This document shows positions 1 to 11,597 of a DNA stretch of 64,000 nucleotides, piece after piece. Under the pieces are notes generated by a model. The model was not told the origin of the DNA. It saw nothing but the letters and a program-made list of their open reading frames with translations, and made no database searches. Positions within the stretch are counted from its first letter, which is position 1. Each line of letters starts with the position of its first letter. The position numbers and the translations under genes were made by a program. The stretch lies in assembly GCF_000011305.1 (NCBI RefSeq), contig NC_004369.1, positions 2,108,001-2,172,000 on the forward strand, in the 5' to 3' direction. The stretch comes from Corynebacterium efficiens YS-314 (lineage in GTDB: Bacteria > Actinomycetota > Actinomycetes > Mycobacteriales > Mycobacteriaceae).

Positions 1-629
1 CCGGAGGCGATCACCGGGATCGACACCGCGGCGCGGACCTTCTCCAGCAGCTCCAGGTCGAATCCGTTCTTGGTGCCGTCACCATCCATGGAGTTCAGGA
101 GGATCTCGCCGACGCCGAGCTTCTCCCCCGTGATCGCCCATTCCACGGCATCCAGGCCCGCGGAGCGGGTGCCACCGTGGGTGGTGACCTCGAAGCCGGA
201 GGGCTGCGGTGCCTCCCCGGCGGGTACACGACGGGCGTCGACGGACAGGACGATGCACTGTGCACCGAAACGCTGGGACAGCTCCGACAGCAGCTCCGGG
301 CGGGCGATCGCGGAGGTGTTCACACTGACCTTGTCCGCACCGGCGCGCAGCAGCTGGTCCACATCCTCCACGCTGCGCACACCACCACCGACGGTGAGTG
401 GGATGAAGATCTGCTCGGCGGTGCGACGCACTACATCGAGCATGGTTCCACGCCCATCCTTCGAGGCGGAGACATCCAGGAAGGTCAGTTCATCCGCGCC
501 CTCCTCGCCGTACCGCTTGGCCAGTTCCACCGGATCACCGGCATCGCGGAGGTTCTCAAAGTTGACGCCCTTGACCACCCGGCCGTTGTCCACGTCCAGG
601 CAGGGGATCACCCTGATTGCCACACCCAT
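1..629 (-). CDS. hisF: Imidazole glycerol phosphate synthase subunit HisF (3' end outside window)
   Basis: Cyclase subunit of the HisF-HisH complex, which makes IGP and AICAR from PRFAR plus ammonia supplied by HisH. Translation from the ATG at 629 gives about 209 residues; the C-terminus lies before base 1. The N-terminal [13 protein letters not shown] motif carries the first catalytic aspartate, TVGGGVRS is a phosphate-binding loop, and [12 protein letters not shown] holds the second catalytic aspartate on the opposite side of the barrel. It is the last gene visible of the hisH-hisA-impA-hisF run, 102 bases after impA. The identification is firm; only the missing end is unseen. Confidence 0.97.
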
Positions 630-731
630 GTCATTGCTCTTTTCTCATTAGTTTTTCTCGCCAGGTTTGTCCTTGGGTTCCCCACCGAGGGGTGCCCCCG
701 GTCGATCCGGGATGATCTCCGCGAACCGGGC

Positions 732-1523
732 TCACCATCCGTGTTCGGTGCGAACCTTGTCAATCTTATCTATCAACACCGCATGGGCCTTCGCTGTTCC
801 CGCGATGACCCCCTTGCCGGGTGCCCACTCATTGCCCTCGGTGTCGGTGACCACTCCCCCGGCGGCACGCACCAGCATCACACCGGCGGCGTTGTCCCAC
901 ACATGCGGGCTGAAGGAGACGCAGGTGCCGAAGATCCCCTCAGCGGTGAACGCGAGATCCACCCCGATGGAGCCGGTGATCCTGGGTCGCAGGTAGGACT
1001 CCGCGAGTTCCGAGAGCAGATCACGGCGCATCTCCATGGGGAACCGGGTGTTTTTCGGGGTGGCCATGGAACTGAACCCGACGTGGGCGACCAGGGGGGA
1101 TTTCTCCTCCAGGGGCGGTACCGGCTGACCGTTGATCATGAGCGGGGAACCGGCGTAGGCGGTCAGTCGCTTGCCCAGCATCGGCAGGGAGGTGATCCCC
1201 AGGACGGGCTGATCATCATCGAGCAGGGACACCAGGATCGCGGACATCGGGTTGCTGGCGGCGTAGTTGGCGGTGCCGTCGATGGGGTCGATCACCCACC
1301 TGGTGCCGGATTCCACGCCACCCTCCTCCTCACCCACCACCGGGATGCCGGTGAGGGTGCCCAGCATCGAACGGATATGGGATTCGATGGCGAAGTCCAC
1401 CTCAGTGGCGAAATCCCCGGCGGATTTCATCGTCGAGGGTGCGGAACCGAAACCGTCGATGAAGATGTTCTCGGCATCATCCACCACGGCCTCGGCGATG
1501 GCGAGCAGCTCTCGGGTGTCCAC
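732..1523 (-). CDS. impA: Inositol monophosphatase family protein inside the his operon
   Basis: Magnesium-dependent phosphatase of the IMPase fold, 263 residues. The GEEEGG, DPIDGTANY and WDNAAG motifs are the usual metal- and substrate-binding signatures. I chose the GTG at 1523, four bases after the hisA stop; a longer frame runs back through hisA and is not credible. The location between hisA and hisF matches the gene called impA in C. glutamicum as I remember it. The position suggests a histidinol-phosphatase role, but corynebacteria have a separate HisN, so the substrate (inositol phosphate or another sugar phosphate) cannot be settled from sequence. Confidence 0.9.
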   Translation of the reverse strand: MDTRELLAIAEAVVDDAENIFIDGFGSAPSTMKSAGDFATEVDFAIESHIRSMLGTLTGIPVVGEEEGGVESGTRWVIDPIDGTANYAASNPMSAILVSLLDDDQPVLGITSLPMLGKRLTAYAGSPLMINGQPVPPLEEKSPLVAHVGFSSMATPKNTRFPMEMRRDLLSELAESYLRPRITGSIGVDLAFTAEGIFGTCVSFSPHVWDNAAGVMLVRAAGGVVTDTEGNEWAPGKGVIAGTAKAHAVLIDKIDKVRTEHGW

Positions 1524-1527
1524 GGGA

Positions 1528-2268
1528 TCAGCCGAGCTTTTCGACGGCTTCCAACGCCTCCGCCAGCGTGAACCGGTGCTCGTAGAGTGCCTTGCCGATG
1601 ATGACGGAATCAATGCCCTCATCCTGGTACTTCGCCAGCCCCAGGACATCCTCCAGCGTGGAGATACCACCGGAGGCGACGATCGGTGCGTCGGTGGCCG
1701 CGGCGACATCGCGCAGCAGATCCACATTCGGGCCCGTCAGGGTGCCGTCCTTGGACACATCGGTGACCACGAACCGTGAACAACCCTGGGAGTCCAGGCG
1801 CTCGAGCACCTCCCACAGGTCACCCCCGTCGGAGACCCAGCCGTTGCCCTTGGTGCGCCATTCACCATTTTCGAGGCGGACCGCGATATCCACGGCGATC
1901 TTCTCCCCGTGGCGCCTGATCACATCGGCGATCCACTCGGGCTTCTCCAGGGCGGCGGTGCCGATGTTGACGCGGGTGGCACCGGTGGCCAGTGCACGCT
2001 CCAGGGAGGCATCATCACGGATTCCACCGGTTAATTCCACCTTGATATCCAGCTGGCGCGTGATCTCCGCCATGAGCTCGTGGTTGGAGCCACGGTTGAA
2101 GGCGGCATCCAGATCCACGAAGTGCAGCCACTCCGCCCCCTGTTCCTGCCACCGCAGCGCGGATTCCAGCGGGGTGCCGTAGGACTTCTCAGTCCCGGCC
2201 TCACCCTGGTCAAGTCGGACAGCCTGGCCGTTGACAACATCAACAGCGGGAAGAATCGTGAAGGTCAT
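1528..2268 (-). CDS. hisA: ProFAR isomerase HisA
   Basis: Phosphoribosylformimino-AICAR ribotide isomerase, 246 residues, a beta/alpha barrel related to HisF. The N-terminal [14 protein letters not shown] carries the first catalytic aspartate, TGGIRDD is a phosphate loop, and [15 protein letters not shown] carries the second aspartate. The gene lies between hisH (19-base gap) and impA (4-base gap), so it is co-transcribed with both. Many actinobacteria use a dual-function PriA; whether this protein also isomerises phosphoribosylanthranilate cannot be judged here, but corynebacteria carry a separate TrpF domain, so HisA-only is the likelier call. Confidence 0.95.
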   Translation of the reverse strand: MTFTILPAVDVVNGQAVRLDQGEAGTEKSYGTPLESALRWQEQGAEWLHFVDLDAAFNRGSNHELMAEITRQLDIKVELTGGIRDDASLERALATGATRVNIGTAALEKPEWIADVIRRHGEKIAVDIAVRLENGEWRTKGNGWVSDGGDLWEVLERLDSQGCSRFVVTDVSKDGTLTGPNVDLLRDVAAATDAPIVASGGISTLEDVLGLAKYQDEGIDSVIIGKALYEHRFTLAEALEAVEKLG

Positions 2269-2287
2269 GGTCTGTAGATCCTAACTG

Positions 2288-2923
2288 TTAGATGTGGTTG
2301 ATCCAGTTGCGCAGCAGCTGCGCGCCCGCGTCCCCGGATTTCTCCGGGTGGAACTGGGTGGCCCACAGCGCACCGTTTTCCACGGCGGCGACGAACCGGT
2401 CATTTTCGTGCACGGCCCAGGTGACCAGCGGCGGGGTGGTCAGGTCATCGGTGACCAGGGTCCAGTCACGGACACCGTAGGTGTGGACGAAGTAGTACCG
2501 TTCATCCTCACTCAACCCGGCGAACATCTCACTACCGGGTTGTTTCTCCACGGTGTTCCACCCCATGTGCGGGAGGATACGGGCCTGCAGGCGTTCCACC
2601 CGGCCGGACCACTCACCGCAACCCCGTGTCTGGATACCGTGTTCGATGCCCTCGTCGAAGAGGATCTGCATGCCCACGCAGATACCCATGACCGGACGCC
2701 CACCCGCCAGGCGGGTGCCGATGATGCGATGGCCGAAGACCCCCCGCAGCCCCTTCATGCAGGCATCGAAGGCCCCGACACCGGGGACGAGGAGCCCATC
2801 GGCGTTGGTGCAGATATCGGGGTCACTGGTCACGATGACCTCCGCACCGACGTGCTCGAGCGCACGCTGGGCGGAGCGGAGGTTGCCTGATCCATAGTCG
2901 AGTAGAGCGACGGTTTTGGTCAT
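2288..2923 (-). CDS. hisH: Imidazole glycerol phosphate synthase glutamine amidotransferase HisH
   Basis: Class I glutaminase of 211 residues that feeds ammonia to HisF. The nucleophile cysteine is in [10 protein letters not shown], and the His/Glu of the triad are in QFHPEKSGD near the C-terminus. DYGSGNL and [10 protein letters not shown] are typical of the family. The ATG at 2923 follows a TAGACT -10 box (2935-2930 on this strand) by six bases, so transcription probably begins at the start codon. This indicates a second promoter in the histidine cluster, driving hisH-hisA-impA-hisF independently of hisDCB. Confidence 0.96.
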   Translation of the reverse strand: MTKTVALLDYGSGNLRSAQRALEHVGAEVIVTSDPDICTNADGLLVPGVGAFDACMKGLRGVFGHRIIGTRLAGGRPVMGICVGMQILFDEGIEHGIQTRGCGEWSGRVERLQARILPHMGWNTVEKQPGSEMFAGLSEDERYYFVHTYGVRDWTLVTDDLTTPPLVTWAVHENDRFVAAVENGALWATQFHPEKSGDAGAQLLRNWINHI

Positions 2924-2929
2924 GCGAAT

Positions 2930-2935
2930 AGTCTA
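2930..2935 (-). promoter_or_regulatory. -10 box of a leaderless hisH promoter
   Basis: TAGACT on the minus strand, six bases before the hisH ATG. No Shine-Dalgarno fits between them, so the mRNA most likely starts at the ATG. A clear -35 was not identified. Confidence 0.6.
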
Positions 2936-3031
2936 GGACATGCACTTTCGCAGACTATAACCGCAACCTACTTTATTTCTGTGGGTGGTGGAGGCAACCG
3001 GGATGGGGGTCCGAGGCCCACCCGCTGGCGG

Positions 3032-3037
3032 TAGCCT
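3032..3037 (+). promoter_or_regulatory. -10 box of leaderless MFS gene
   Basis: TAGCCT lies six bases before the ATG at 3044, with no ribosome binding site between. It is divergent from the hisH promoter about 100 bases away. Confidence 0.5.
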
Positions 3038-3043
3038 GGCCGC

Positions 3044-4228
3044 ATGCCCGCCTTCCCTCTCCGCAGACCCACCGGTGTTGCACTGATGTTCGCCACCAAC
3101 GGGGCGGCCTTCGCCTCGATCCTGCCCTGGTATCCGACCTTCAAGGTGCAGTGGGGGCTCTCCGATGCCGCATTCGGGATCATTGTCGCGTGTTTTGCCG
3201 CGGGGTCACTGCTGTCCACGGTGTTACCCAGCCTGGCGGTCACGCGTTTCGGCCCCCGTAGGGTCGTGGTGTGGGGCACCCTCCTGCTGTGTCTGTTGGT
3301 CGCCGCCGTGGGGTGGTCCCCCTCAGGTCTTGTGCTGGCGGCGCTGCTCCTGCTCATCGGTGTCACCGATGCCATCATCGATGTCTCCCAGAACGTCGCG
3401 GCTGTCCGCGTGCAGGACAGTCTCGGGATCTCGATCATGTCCTCGGTCCATGCCTGCTGGAGCCTGGGTGCCGTATTCGGCGGGGTGGTGGGCACCGCCG
3501 CCGCCTCCGCCGGGGTCGATGTACGTGTCCACCTGGCGACGGTCATGACCGGGGTCGCCCTGCTGGTGGTACTTGCCACGTGGTTGACCGGTCCCGTGGG
3601 GCGGGGGGCGGATCCCGCGCCTGATCCGGGCTCCGGCACCAACCCCGCCGGGTCTCGTGGCCCGGGGCTGGGGCGGGTGCTGGTGGTGGCCCTGCCGGTG
3701 GCCATCGTGGCCACCTCCGGCACGGTGGTCGAGGATGTGGCCAACAACTGGGCCGGGTTGGCCTCGGTGGAACTGGCGGGGGTGGCGGTGGGGACCGCCG
3801 GGGTGGCCTTCACGGTGGTGCTGGCGGCACAGACCCTCGGCCGGTTCACCGGCGACTGGTTCATCCAGCGTTTCGGGCGGGTCGCCACAGCCCGCGCCGG
3901 GGGTGTGCTCATCGCCCTCGGTGGTGTCGTGGTGGTGTCCTCCTCCACCCCGCTGCCGCTCTACACCGGCCTGGCGTTGTTGGGCCTGGGGTGCGCCACC
4001 CTGGTGCCCAGTGCCTTCGCGGCCGCCGCCCGACTGCCGGGTCTCAGCGAGGGGGCCGGGGTGACGGTGGTCAGCTGGCTGATGCGGCTGGGGTTCCTGG
4101 CCACCAGCCCGGTCATCGGGCTGATCTCCTCGGCCACGGGCCTGCGGTGGGCCCTCGGGCTGCTCATCGCGGTGGGTCTCCTCGTGGTCATCAGCGCAGC
4201 GGCGCTGCGTACATCACCGCGTACCTGA
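3044..4228 (+). CDS. MFS transporter (YbjJ-like)
   Basis: Major facilitator of 394 residues with about 12 hydrophobic helices split by a hydrophilic loop around residues 185-205 (GADPAPDPGSGTNPAG). The short basic loop TRFGPRR between helices 2 and 3 resembles the MFS loop motif. The overall pattern recalls the YbjJ group of putative efflux proteins; the substrate is unknown. A TAGCCT box at 3032-3037 sits six bases before the ATG, so it is probably leaderless. It is transcribed towards the other MFS gene and splits the two his transcription units. Confidence 0.85.
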   Translation: MPAFPLRRPTGVALMFATNGAAFASILPWYPTFKVQWGLSDAAFGIIVACFAAGSLLSTVLPSLAVTRFGPRRVVVWGTLLLCLLVAAVGWSPSGLVLAALLLLIGVTDAIIDVSQNVAAVRVQDSLGISIMSSVHACWSLGAVFGGVVGTAAASAGVDVRVHLATVMTGVALLVVLATWLTGPVGRGADPAPDPGSGTNPAGSRGPGLGRVLVVALPVAIVATSGTVVEDVANNWAGLASVELAGVAVGTAGVAFTVVLAAQTLGRFTGDWFIQRFGRVATARAGGVLIALGGVVVVSSSTPLPLYTGLALLGLGCATLVPSAFAAAARLPGLSEGAGVTVVSWLMRLGFLATSPVIGLISSATGLRWALGLLIAVGLLVVISAAALRTSPRT

Positions 4229-4236
4229 CAACGGGA

Positions 4237-4247
4237 GCTTGTCGACG
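4237..4247 (+). repeat. Copy of recurrent 11-mer GCTTGTCGACG (intergenic)
   Basis: One of seven exact copies in the window (others at 8128, 11575, 18898, 29023, 30042 and 59686, both orientations). This copy lies in the 39-base gap between two convergent MFS genes, so codon choice does not explain it. Confidence 0.7.
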
Positions 4248-4267
4248 CCCCAACGCCCCACTCCCGA

Positions 4268-5689
4268 CTACGTCCCGGGGGTGTCCTGCTCCGGATCCTT
4301 CCAACCGGGTTTCTCCGTGGGGCGGGTCAGCAGGTCGTCGACAGGCACCGGCCGGGTGGCCACCCGGCCCCGGACCGAGCGGACGGTCTGCACGGCACGG
4401 CGGGCGACGGGGATCTGGCGCAGTCGGGCGCGGGTGTTGTTGTATTCGGTGAGACGGTGTCTGCCCACGAGACGGTCGGCGCCGGTGAGCAGGATACCGA
4501 CCGCGATCACCGCGGCCCCCGCGGCGAAGGCACCCTGGTAGGCGAACGCCGCAGCAACCAGGCCGAGGAAGAAACTGCCCAGCCCGGTGCCCGCGTCATA
4601 GGAGATATTCCACACGGCGGAGGCCTCGGAGACACGGGACCGGGGCAGCCGGAAGAACATCGACAGCAGGGCCTCGTTCTGCACCATGCCGAAACCACCA
4701 CCGAACAGCGCCGCGCCCAGCACCAGCAGCCACACCGACCACCCCTGGTGGATGGTCAGGGCGATGACGCCGACCCCGAGCAGCGCGAGCGCCTGCGCGG
4801 GGATCATGGTGGCACCCGGTACACCCCGGCGATCGGCGATGACACCGGCGAGGTAGCGGAACACCATCGCGGCACCACCGGTCAGGGAGAGGATCAGACC
4901 ACTGAAGACCGCCCCGAGGACCGGATCTACCTGGATCACCGCGGCGGGGAGGAAGGAGGACACGGCACCGAAACTCATCGAGATGGTGGCCACCGCCAGA
5001 GCCGGGATGAGCACGAGCTTCCAGGCGGGCACCGGCGGAGCCTTGGTCTCCTCGGGGTAGTCATATTTACTGGGTTGTTGTTTCGGTGCCGCCTTGATCG
5101 CCGGGATACGTAGACACATCACGGCCGCCACCAGGGCGATGACCGCGCCGAGGATATAGACATAGTCGAAACCCCACCGGTCCCCGATGGCCAGGCCCAC
5201 CGGCAGGAAGATCATCTGGGACAGGCCGATGAACACCCCCAGCATGCCGGAGGCCTTACCCAGGAAGCGCACGGGTACCAGCTCCGCCACGAGCGCGGAT
5301 TCAGCCACGGTGAGCGCACCGAAACCGATGCCGCGTAACGCGGAGACCACCAGGACCGGCAGGGGCTCCATGCCGATGATGTAACCGATGGCGGGAACAC
5401 CCAGCATGAAGGCGGAGAACACCATCACCGGGTTGTACCCGATCCTGCGCAGGGCCATCGGTGTGAAGATCTGGGTGAGCACCGTGGCGGCCATGAACAC
5501 ACCCGTGGTGGCGCCGGCGAGTGCACTGGATCCACCGTCGTTGATCACCGCCAGGGGAACAACCGGCAGCAGGAGGGAGAAACTGCCGAAGGCGGCGGCG
5601 ACCGCCACGAGCACCGCCAGAAAACCAGGGCTCTTCCACATGCTGGGTAGCTGTTCGATCTCAGCGCGTGTCAGTGTCCTGGTCTCCAA
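4268..5689 (-). CDS. MFS transporter of the hisDCB operon (orf2)
   Basis: Major facilitator of up to 473 residues with about 12 membrane helices and a hydrophilic C-terminal tail of about 60 residues rich in Arg, Pro and Asp. The frame opens with TTG at 5689, one base after the stop of the small membrane gene upstream; the first ATG is at 5641 and would give 457 residues. The tight spacing argues for translational coupling and the TTG start. Its place after hisD-hisC-hisB matches the transporter ORF I remember in the C. glutamicum operon. Histidine or pathway-metabolite export is only an inference. Confidence 0.85.
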   Translation of the reverse strand: METRTLTRAEIEQLPSMWKSPGFLAVLVAVAAAFGSFSLLLPVVPLAVINDGGSSALAGATTGVFMAATVLTQIFTPMALRRIGYNPVMVFSAFMLGVPAIGYIIGMEPLPVLVVSALRGIGFGALTVAESALVAELVPVRFLGKASGMLGVFIGLSQMIFLPVGLAIGDRWGFDYVYILGAVIALVAAVMCLRIPAIKAAPKQQPSKYDYPEETKAPPVPAWKLVLIPALAVATISMSFGAVSSFLPAAVIQVDPVLGAVFSGLILSLTGGAAMVFRYLAGVIADRRGVPGATMIPAQALALLGVGVIALTIHQGWSVWLLVLGAALFGGGFGMVQNEALLSMFFRLPRSRVSEASAVWNISYDAGTGLGSFFLGLVAAAFAYQGAFAAGAAVIAVGILLTGADRLVGRHRLTEYNNTRARLRQIPVARRAVQTVRSVRGRVATRPVPVDDLLTRPTEKPGWKDPEQDTPGT

Positions 5690-5690
5690 A

Positions 5691-5918
5691 TTAAGTCATC
5701 TCTCCAATCGTCCACAGGATGCCGGCCACCGCGGCGATGATACCGATCGCCCCGGCGACGAACATGCCTATCTTGTTCTCAGCCTTATATGCGGACCACG
5801 CACCCCCGATGAACAGACCCGCGATGATGAACAGACCGTAGATCATCCACCGGTTGCCGGCATCCGGCTGGGTGGTCGTTGACGCAAGGACAGTATCAGA
5901 AAAATCCATAAGGCTCAT
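5691..5918 (-). CDS. Small membrane protein of the hisDCB operon (orf1)
   Basis: 75 residues with two predicted helices (about residues 25-42 and 50-69) and a polar N-terminus. The ATG at 5918 follows the hisB stop by three bases, and the stop is one base before the MFS start, so the three genes are translated as a coupled unit. I do not recognise a family. It could be an accessory subunit of the MFS protein that follows; nothing in the sequence proves it. Confidence 0.85.
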   Translation of the reverse strand: MSLMDFSDTVLASTTTQPDAGNRWMIYGLFIIAGLFIGGAWSAYKAENKIGMFVAGAIGIIAAVAGILWTIGEMT

Positions 5919-5921
5919 CTT

Positions 5922-6530
5922 CTACAACGCACCCTTGGTGGAGGGGATCCCGGTCTGACGCGGGTCCATCTCCACGGCGGCGCGCAGAGCGCGGGCAACG
6001 GCCTTGTACTCGGCCTCGGTGATGTGGTGGGGATCGCGCCCGTAGTGGCAGATCACGTGCAGGGTGATCCGTGAATTCAGCGCGAGGGTCTCGAAGAAGT
6101 GCTCATTGATCACGGTGGCGTAGTGCCCGCCGATGACGGCGCTGATCATGTGGTCTGGTTCACCGTTGATGACGAAGTACGGGCGGCCGGAGATATCCAC
6201 CACGGCCTCCACCAGAGCCTCATCCATGGGCAGCTGGCAGGAGGCGAAACGGCGGATGCCCTTCTTGTCGCCGATGGCATCCAGCAGTGCCTGACCGAGG
6301 ACGATGGCGGTGTCCTCGACGGTGTGGTGGGCATCGATCTCGATGTCACCCTTGGCGTGGACCGTGAGGTCGAAGCTGCCGTGGACACCGAAGGCGGTGA
6401 GCATGTGATCGAAGAACGGCAGGCCGGTGTCGATGTCGACCGTGCCGGTGCCGTCGAGGTTGATCTCGACGGTGATGTCGGATTCGCTGGTGGTGCGGGT
6501 GGCACGACCGATACGTGGTGCGGTGGTCAT
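5922..6530 (-). CDS. hisB: Imidazoleglycerol-phosphate dehydratase HisB
   Basis: Converts imidazole glycerol phosphate to imidazole acetol phosphate; 202 residues, the usual length of a monofunctional IGPD. The metal-binding histidine motifs are [14 protein letters not shown] and, near the C-terminus, [13 protein letters not shown]. The ATG at 6530 has a GAGGGAGAA ribosome binding site; the frame is open further upstream but runs through hisC sequence. There is no fused phosphatase domain, so histidinol phosphate must be dephosphorylated elsewhere. Confidence 0.97.
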   Translation of the reverse strand: MTTAPRIGRATRTTSESDITVEINLDGTGTVDIDTGLPFFDHMLTAFGVHGSFDLTVHAKGDIEIDAHHTVEDTAIVLGQALLDAIGDKKGIRRFASCQLPMDEALVEAVVDISGRPYFVINGEPDHMISAVIGGHYATVINEHFFETLALNSRITLHVICHYGRDPHHITEAEYKAVARALRAAVEMDPRQTGIPSTKGAL

Positions 6531-6585
6531 GTGGTGATTCTCCCTCGGTGGGTGGTGGTCGTCGGATCGCGTGGAGACGGATCGC

Positions 6586-9079
<2,494 letters not shown>

Positions 9080-9211
9080 GGCGAGAATTTCTCCCTAAAG
9101 AGTGTGGGGGCTTCTGCAAAAGGCCGGTGGTGTCAAGAAGACCCCGGATGCACCGGTTGCGATACCTCCGGATGATCCTGTGTCGGGCTGCTTCACACCA
9201 CACGGTGATCT

Positions 9212-9217
9212 ATTGTA
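9212..9217 (-). promoter_or_regulatory. -10 box of the hisDCB operon
   Basis: TACAAT on the minus strand, predicting a start near 9205 and a 5' leader of about 126 bases before hisD. The -35 is not clear. Confidence 0.5.
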
Positions 9218-9404
9218 TTCCCCACCGGTTGGAAAGCGGATTTGGGTACAGAACCGGGTGTTTCCTTTAGACTGATGAGTCAGACCCCGTAACCGGACAC
9301 TGGCCGCGGGACCCCCTCCCGGCCCGCGGGGAACAGGCAAACCGCCATGTGAGAATCAGCACCCGAGGGGAGGACGATACCCGGCGCGGTGTTCCTCCCC
9401 CCGA

Positions 9405-9440
9405 CCGACACCCTGACCAACGCCCTGACCGACACCGTGA
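9405..9440 (+). repeat. Three 12-base tandem repeats
   Basis: Units CCGACACCCTGA, CCAACGCCCTGA and CCGACACCGTGA follow each other without gaps about 40 bases before the YbjN-type start. A GTG at 9389 opens a short frame through them that ends (TGA, 9488-9490) just past the TTG start; whether it is translated is unknown. Confidence 0.75.
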
Positions 9441-9482
9441 CCGCACCAACCGAGATAAGAGACAAGGACCGGGCTTCACACT

Positions 9483-10949
9483 TTGACTGATCGTAATTTC
9501 AACATGCCAGACACACTCCTCCCCCGGCCGGTTGACCTGGACCGGGTGGAGGATGCTGTGGATGCACTGGGTTACCAGTTCCTGGCTGCGGATGACCGGT
9601 TGCTCCTGCCGTGGCCCAATCATCGCATCTCCATGTACTTCGGTCATGAATCCGGTGTGCATCTGACCATGGTGGCCCGCATGCGGATGTCCCTGGATCT
9701 GTCCATGATCAACGATGTCGCCCATGCGTTGAACAGGTGGAACACCGAGCGCATCGCCCCGGCCGCCATGCTGCATGTGGGTGACCTCGGGGAGATCGAG
9801 ATCCGGTTCCGTTCCTCGCTGAGCGTCGACGAGGGTGTCTCCACCGATCAGCTCCTCCAGTTCATCCAGCTGACCATCAACACCGTCGAGATGGCGGTGG
9901 ATACTGTCCTGGAGTTGTTCTCCGAGCTGGACATCACCGGCGCGGGCAGTGAGGAACTGCGTGCCGAACAGGACGAGGAGGATCTCATCGCGGATATCGT
10001 CGGTCTGTGGGTCCCACCGTCAGTCAACCGCCACGGTTTCGAGCGCGGTTCCGAAAGCAGGAACATGGATACGCCCCGTCACCCTTCCTCTCATCATGAC
10101 CACAACGACCACCACGGTGATGATCACCATGATGACCACCCCGATGGGGACGATCCCGGCTCCCCCGACGGTGAAACGGGATCCGAGCCGGTCCGGGAGA
10201 CTCCCGATGAGCCGTTCCTGCCGATCTTCTCGGAGTTCGCGGGGACGGACCTGACCGACGGGACAGAGGGTCCGGCTGACTCCCCCGGTCCCACCACCGG
10301 CCGGCACCGGGGTGATGAGGACGGAGATCTGCTCGACCTGCTCGCCTCGATGCGGGATCACGACGGGCAGACCACCGGCCCCGATGGGGGGATTCCCGCC
10401 ATCGGGGACTCCTCGGTCACGCTGCCTGTCAACGGTGATGATGACGATGCCGACGACCTGGATGACATCGCGGACAGGGACCTCTATGACCCGGAGGACA
10501 CCCACCCGGAATATCCCCGGGAGGTCACCCTCGACCGGATCCGGGATCACCTCGCAGACATCGGGGTGGTCAAGACCAGCGGCGAGGATGACTTCCTGGT
10601 CGCCTGGATCAATGAGGTGTTCATCGGCTTCTTCATCGATAACGGACCCACCTTCCTGGTCAAGGGGCACTGGGATCCCGACATGGATCCCGACCGGGAC
10701 TTCATCAAACTGTTCATGATGTGCAACCAGTGGAATGAACGCTCATTGACCACCAAGGCGTTCTGTCACAAGGACACCCAGGGGTTGCAGGTGCGGGTGG
10801 AGTTCGCGGTGCCTACCGCGGAGGGACTGACCGACGGTCAGCTGCGGCACAATATCGCGCTGTCGATCCATCACATCCTGCAGGCGGTTGATTCCCTCAG
10901 TATCGAGGCCACCGGTTCATCGATCGTCGACTGGCCCGACCAGAATTAG
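9483..10949 (+). CDS. Protein with two YbjN-like domains joined by a His/Asp-rich linker
   Basis: 488 residues from TTG at 9483 (an ATG at 9504 would shorten it by seven). Residues 5-150 and roughly 335-488 both look like YbjN domains, the chaperone-like fold with no known catalytic role: both show the LDRV..A/H-LG start, a strand ending in GHESG- or KGHWD-like turns, and an amphipathic helix MINDVAHALNRWNTE or KLFMMCNQWNERS. The linker contains SHHDHNDHHGDDHHDDHPDG, then long acidic stretches. I know single-domain YbjN proteins in actinobacteria; a double one with a metal-ligand-like linker is unusual. Function unknown. The 3' end overlaps the convergent gene by 33 bases. Confidence 0.75.
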   Translation: MTDRNFNMPDTLLPRPVDLDRVEDAVDALGYQFLAADDRLLLPWPNHRISMYFGHESGVHLTMVARMRMSLDLSMINDVAHALNRWNTERIAPAAMLHVGDLGEIEIRFRSSLSVDEGVSTDQLLQFIQLTINTVEMAVDTVLELFSELDITGAGSEELRAEQDEEDLIADIVGLWVPPSVNRHGFERGSESRNMDTPRHPSSHHDHNDHHGDDHHDDHPDGDDPGSPDGETGSEPVRETPDEPFLPIFSEFAGTDLTDGTEGPADSPGPTTGRHRGDEDGDLLDLLASMRDHDGQTTGPDGGIPAIGDSSVTLPVNGDDDDADDLDDIADRDLYDPEDTHPEYPREVTLDRIRDHLADIGVVKTSGEDDFLVAWINEVFIGFFIDNGPTFLVKGHWDPDMDPDRDFIKLFMMCNQWNERSLTTKAFCHKDTQGLQVRVEFAVPTAEGLTDGQLRHNIALSIHHILQAVDSLSIEATGSSIVDWPDQN

Positions 10950-11531
10950 GCCGGTGCCCGCGGCCTCATCATCCGGGGTATCCAGCGGTGTGACGAAGAT
11001 GGCGCACCAGTACATCAGCACCGCCAGAAACGGGGCCATGAACAGGGCGCTGCCGGGCTCGATGGGTGGAACCACCTGGAAGGTCTCCCCCGCCCCGGCT
11101 GCATGCGCGGACGGATCCCCGTGCAGCCAGGTGGCCACGGTGTCACCGAAGGCGAGGAAGGTGGCCGCCCCTAGCAGGCTGACCAGACCGATCCAGATCA
11201 GCATGGGCAGGCCCCGGGTGGATTCCGACCGGAGGAACACCACCAGGGCCAGGGCCGCCCCGATGACCCCGGTGCTGATCGCAAACCAGATGTACCCGGT
11301 GAAGGCCACATTCGCCTCCACCGCGATGGAGGCGGTCTCCGCGTCCTCGACGTAGGCGGTGTAGGTGGGGCGCAGCACCCCCCACACCATCCCGCACAGC
11401 GCATAGACCACCAGGGACAGCGCCAGGACCCCCGCATACACGCCGGTGTTGGGACTGGGCCGGCGTGACCGCCGCGCGGCGGGTGTCGGGGGTTCGGGTG
11501 TGGCGGTGTAGCCCTGGTACGGGTTGCTCAT
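10917..11531 (-). CDS. Four-helix membrane protein of unknown function
   Basis: 204 residues: a polar Pro/Arg-rich N-terminus of about 25 residues, four hydrophobic segments (about 31-52, 75-99, 108-127, 163-183) and a periplasm-like loop around residues 128-160. The start at 11531 (MSNPYQGYTATPEPP) is the only good one. I do not recognise a family. It converges on, and overlaps by 33 bases, the YbjN-type gene, and its promoter region faces the end of the MerR gene. Confidence 0.7.
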   Translation of the reverse strand: MSNPYQGYTATPEPPTPAARRSRRPSPNTGVYAGVLALSLVVYALCGMVWGVLRPTYTAYVEDAETASIAVEANVAFTGYIWFAISTGVIGAALALVVFLRSESTRGLPMLIWIGLVSLLGAATFLAFGDTVATWLHGDPSAHAAGAGETFQVVPPIEPGSALFMAPFLAVLMYWCAIFVTPLDTPDDEAAGTGLILVGPVDDR

Positions 11532-11574
11532 GGAGTGTCAGGTTACCGTCACCGGGGTACCCGGCCATAAAGGA

Positions 11575-11585
11575 GCTTGTCGACG
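11575..11585 (+). repeat. Copy of recurrent 11-mer GCTTGTCGACG (intergenic)
   Basis: Second non-coding copy, in the 66-base gap downstream of the MerR-type gene. With the preceding bases it shares GGAGCTTGTCGACGCC with the copy at 4237. Confidence 0.7.
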
Positions 11586-11597
11586 CCTCCCCCACGA

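Larger units (their letters stand above)
9080..9482. other. Divergent regulatory region between hisD and the YbjN-type gene
   Basis: 403 bases without a convincing gene. Towards hisD, TACAAT at 9217-9212 looks like a -10 box and gives a leader of about 126 bases. Towards the plus strand, TAGACT at 9268-9273 could serve the YbjN-type gene with a leader of about 200 bases. The leader of hisD shows neither the T-box sequence AGGGTGGnACCGCG nor a run of histidine codons. Three 12-base tandem units occupy 9405-9440. Confidence 0.6.

Noticed and set aside
9080..9205. Histidine T-box or His-codon leader peptide before hisD
   Set aside because: I recall a T-box-like leader being proposed for C. glutamicum hisDCB, but neither AGGGTGGnACCGCG nor a histidine-codon run is present here; only a leader of about 126 bases can be supported.
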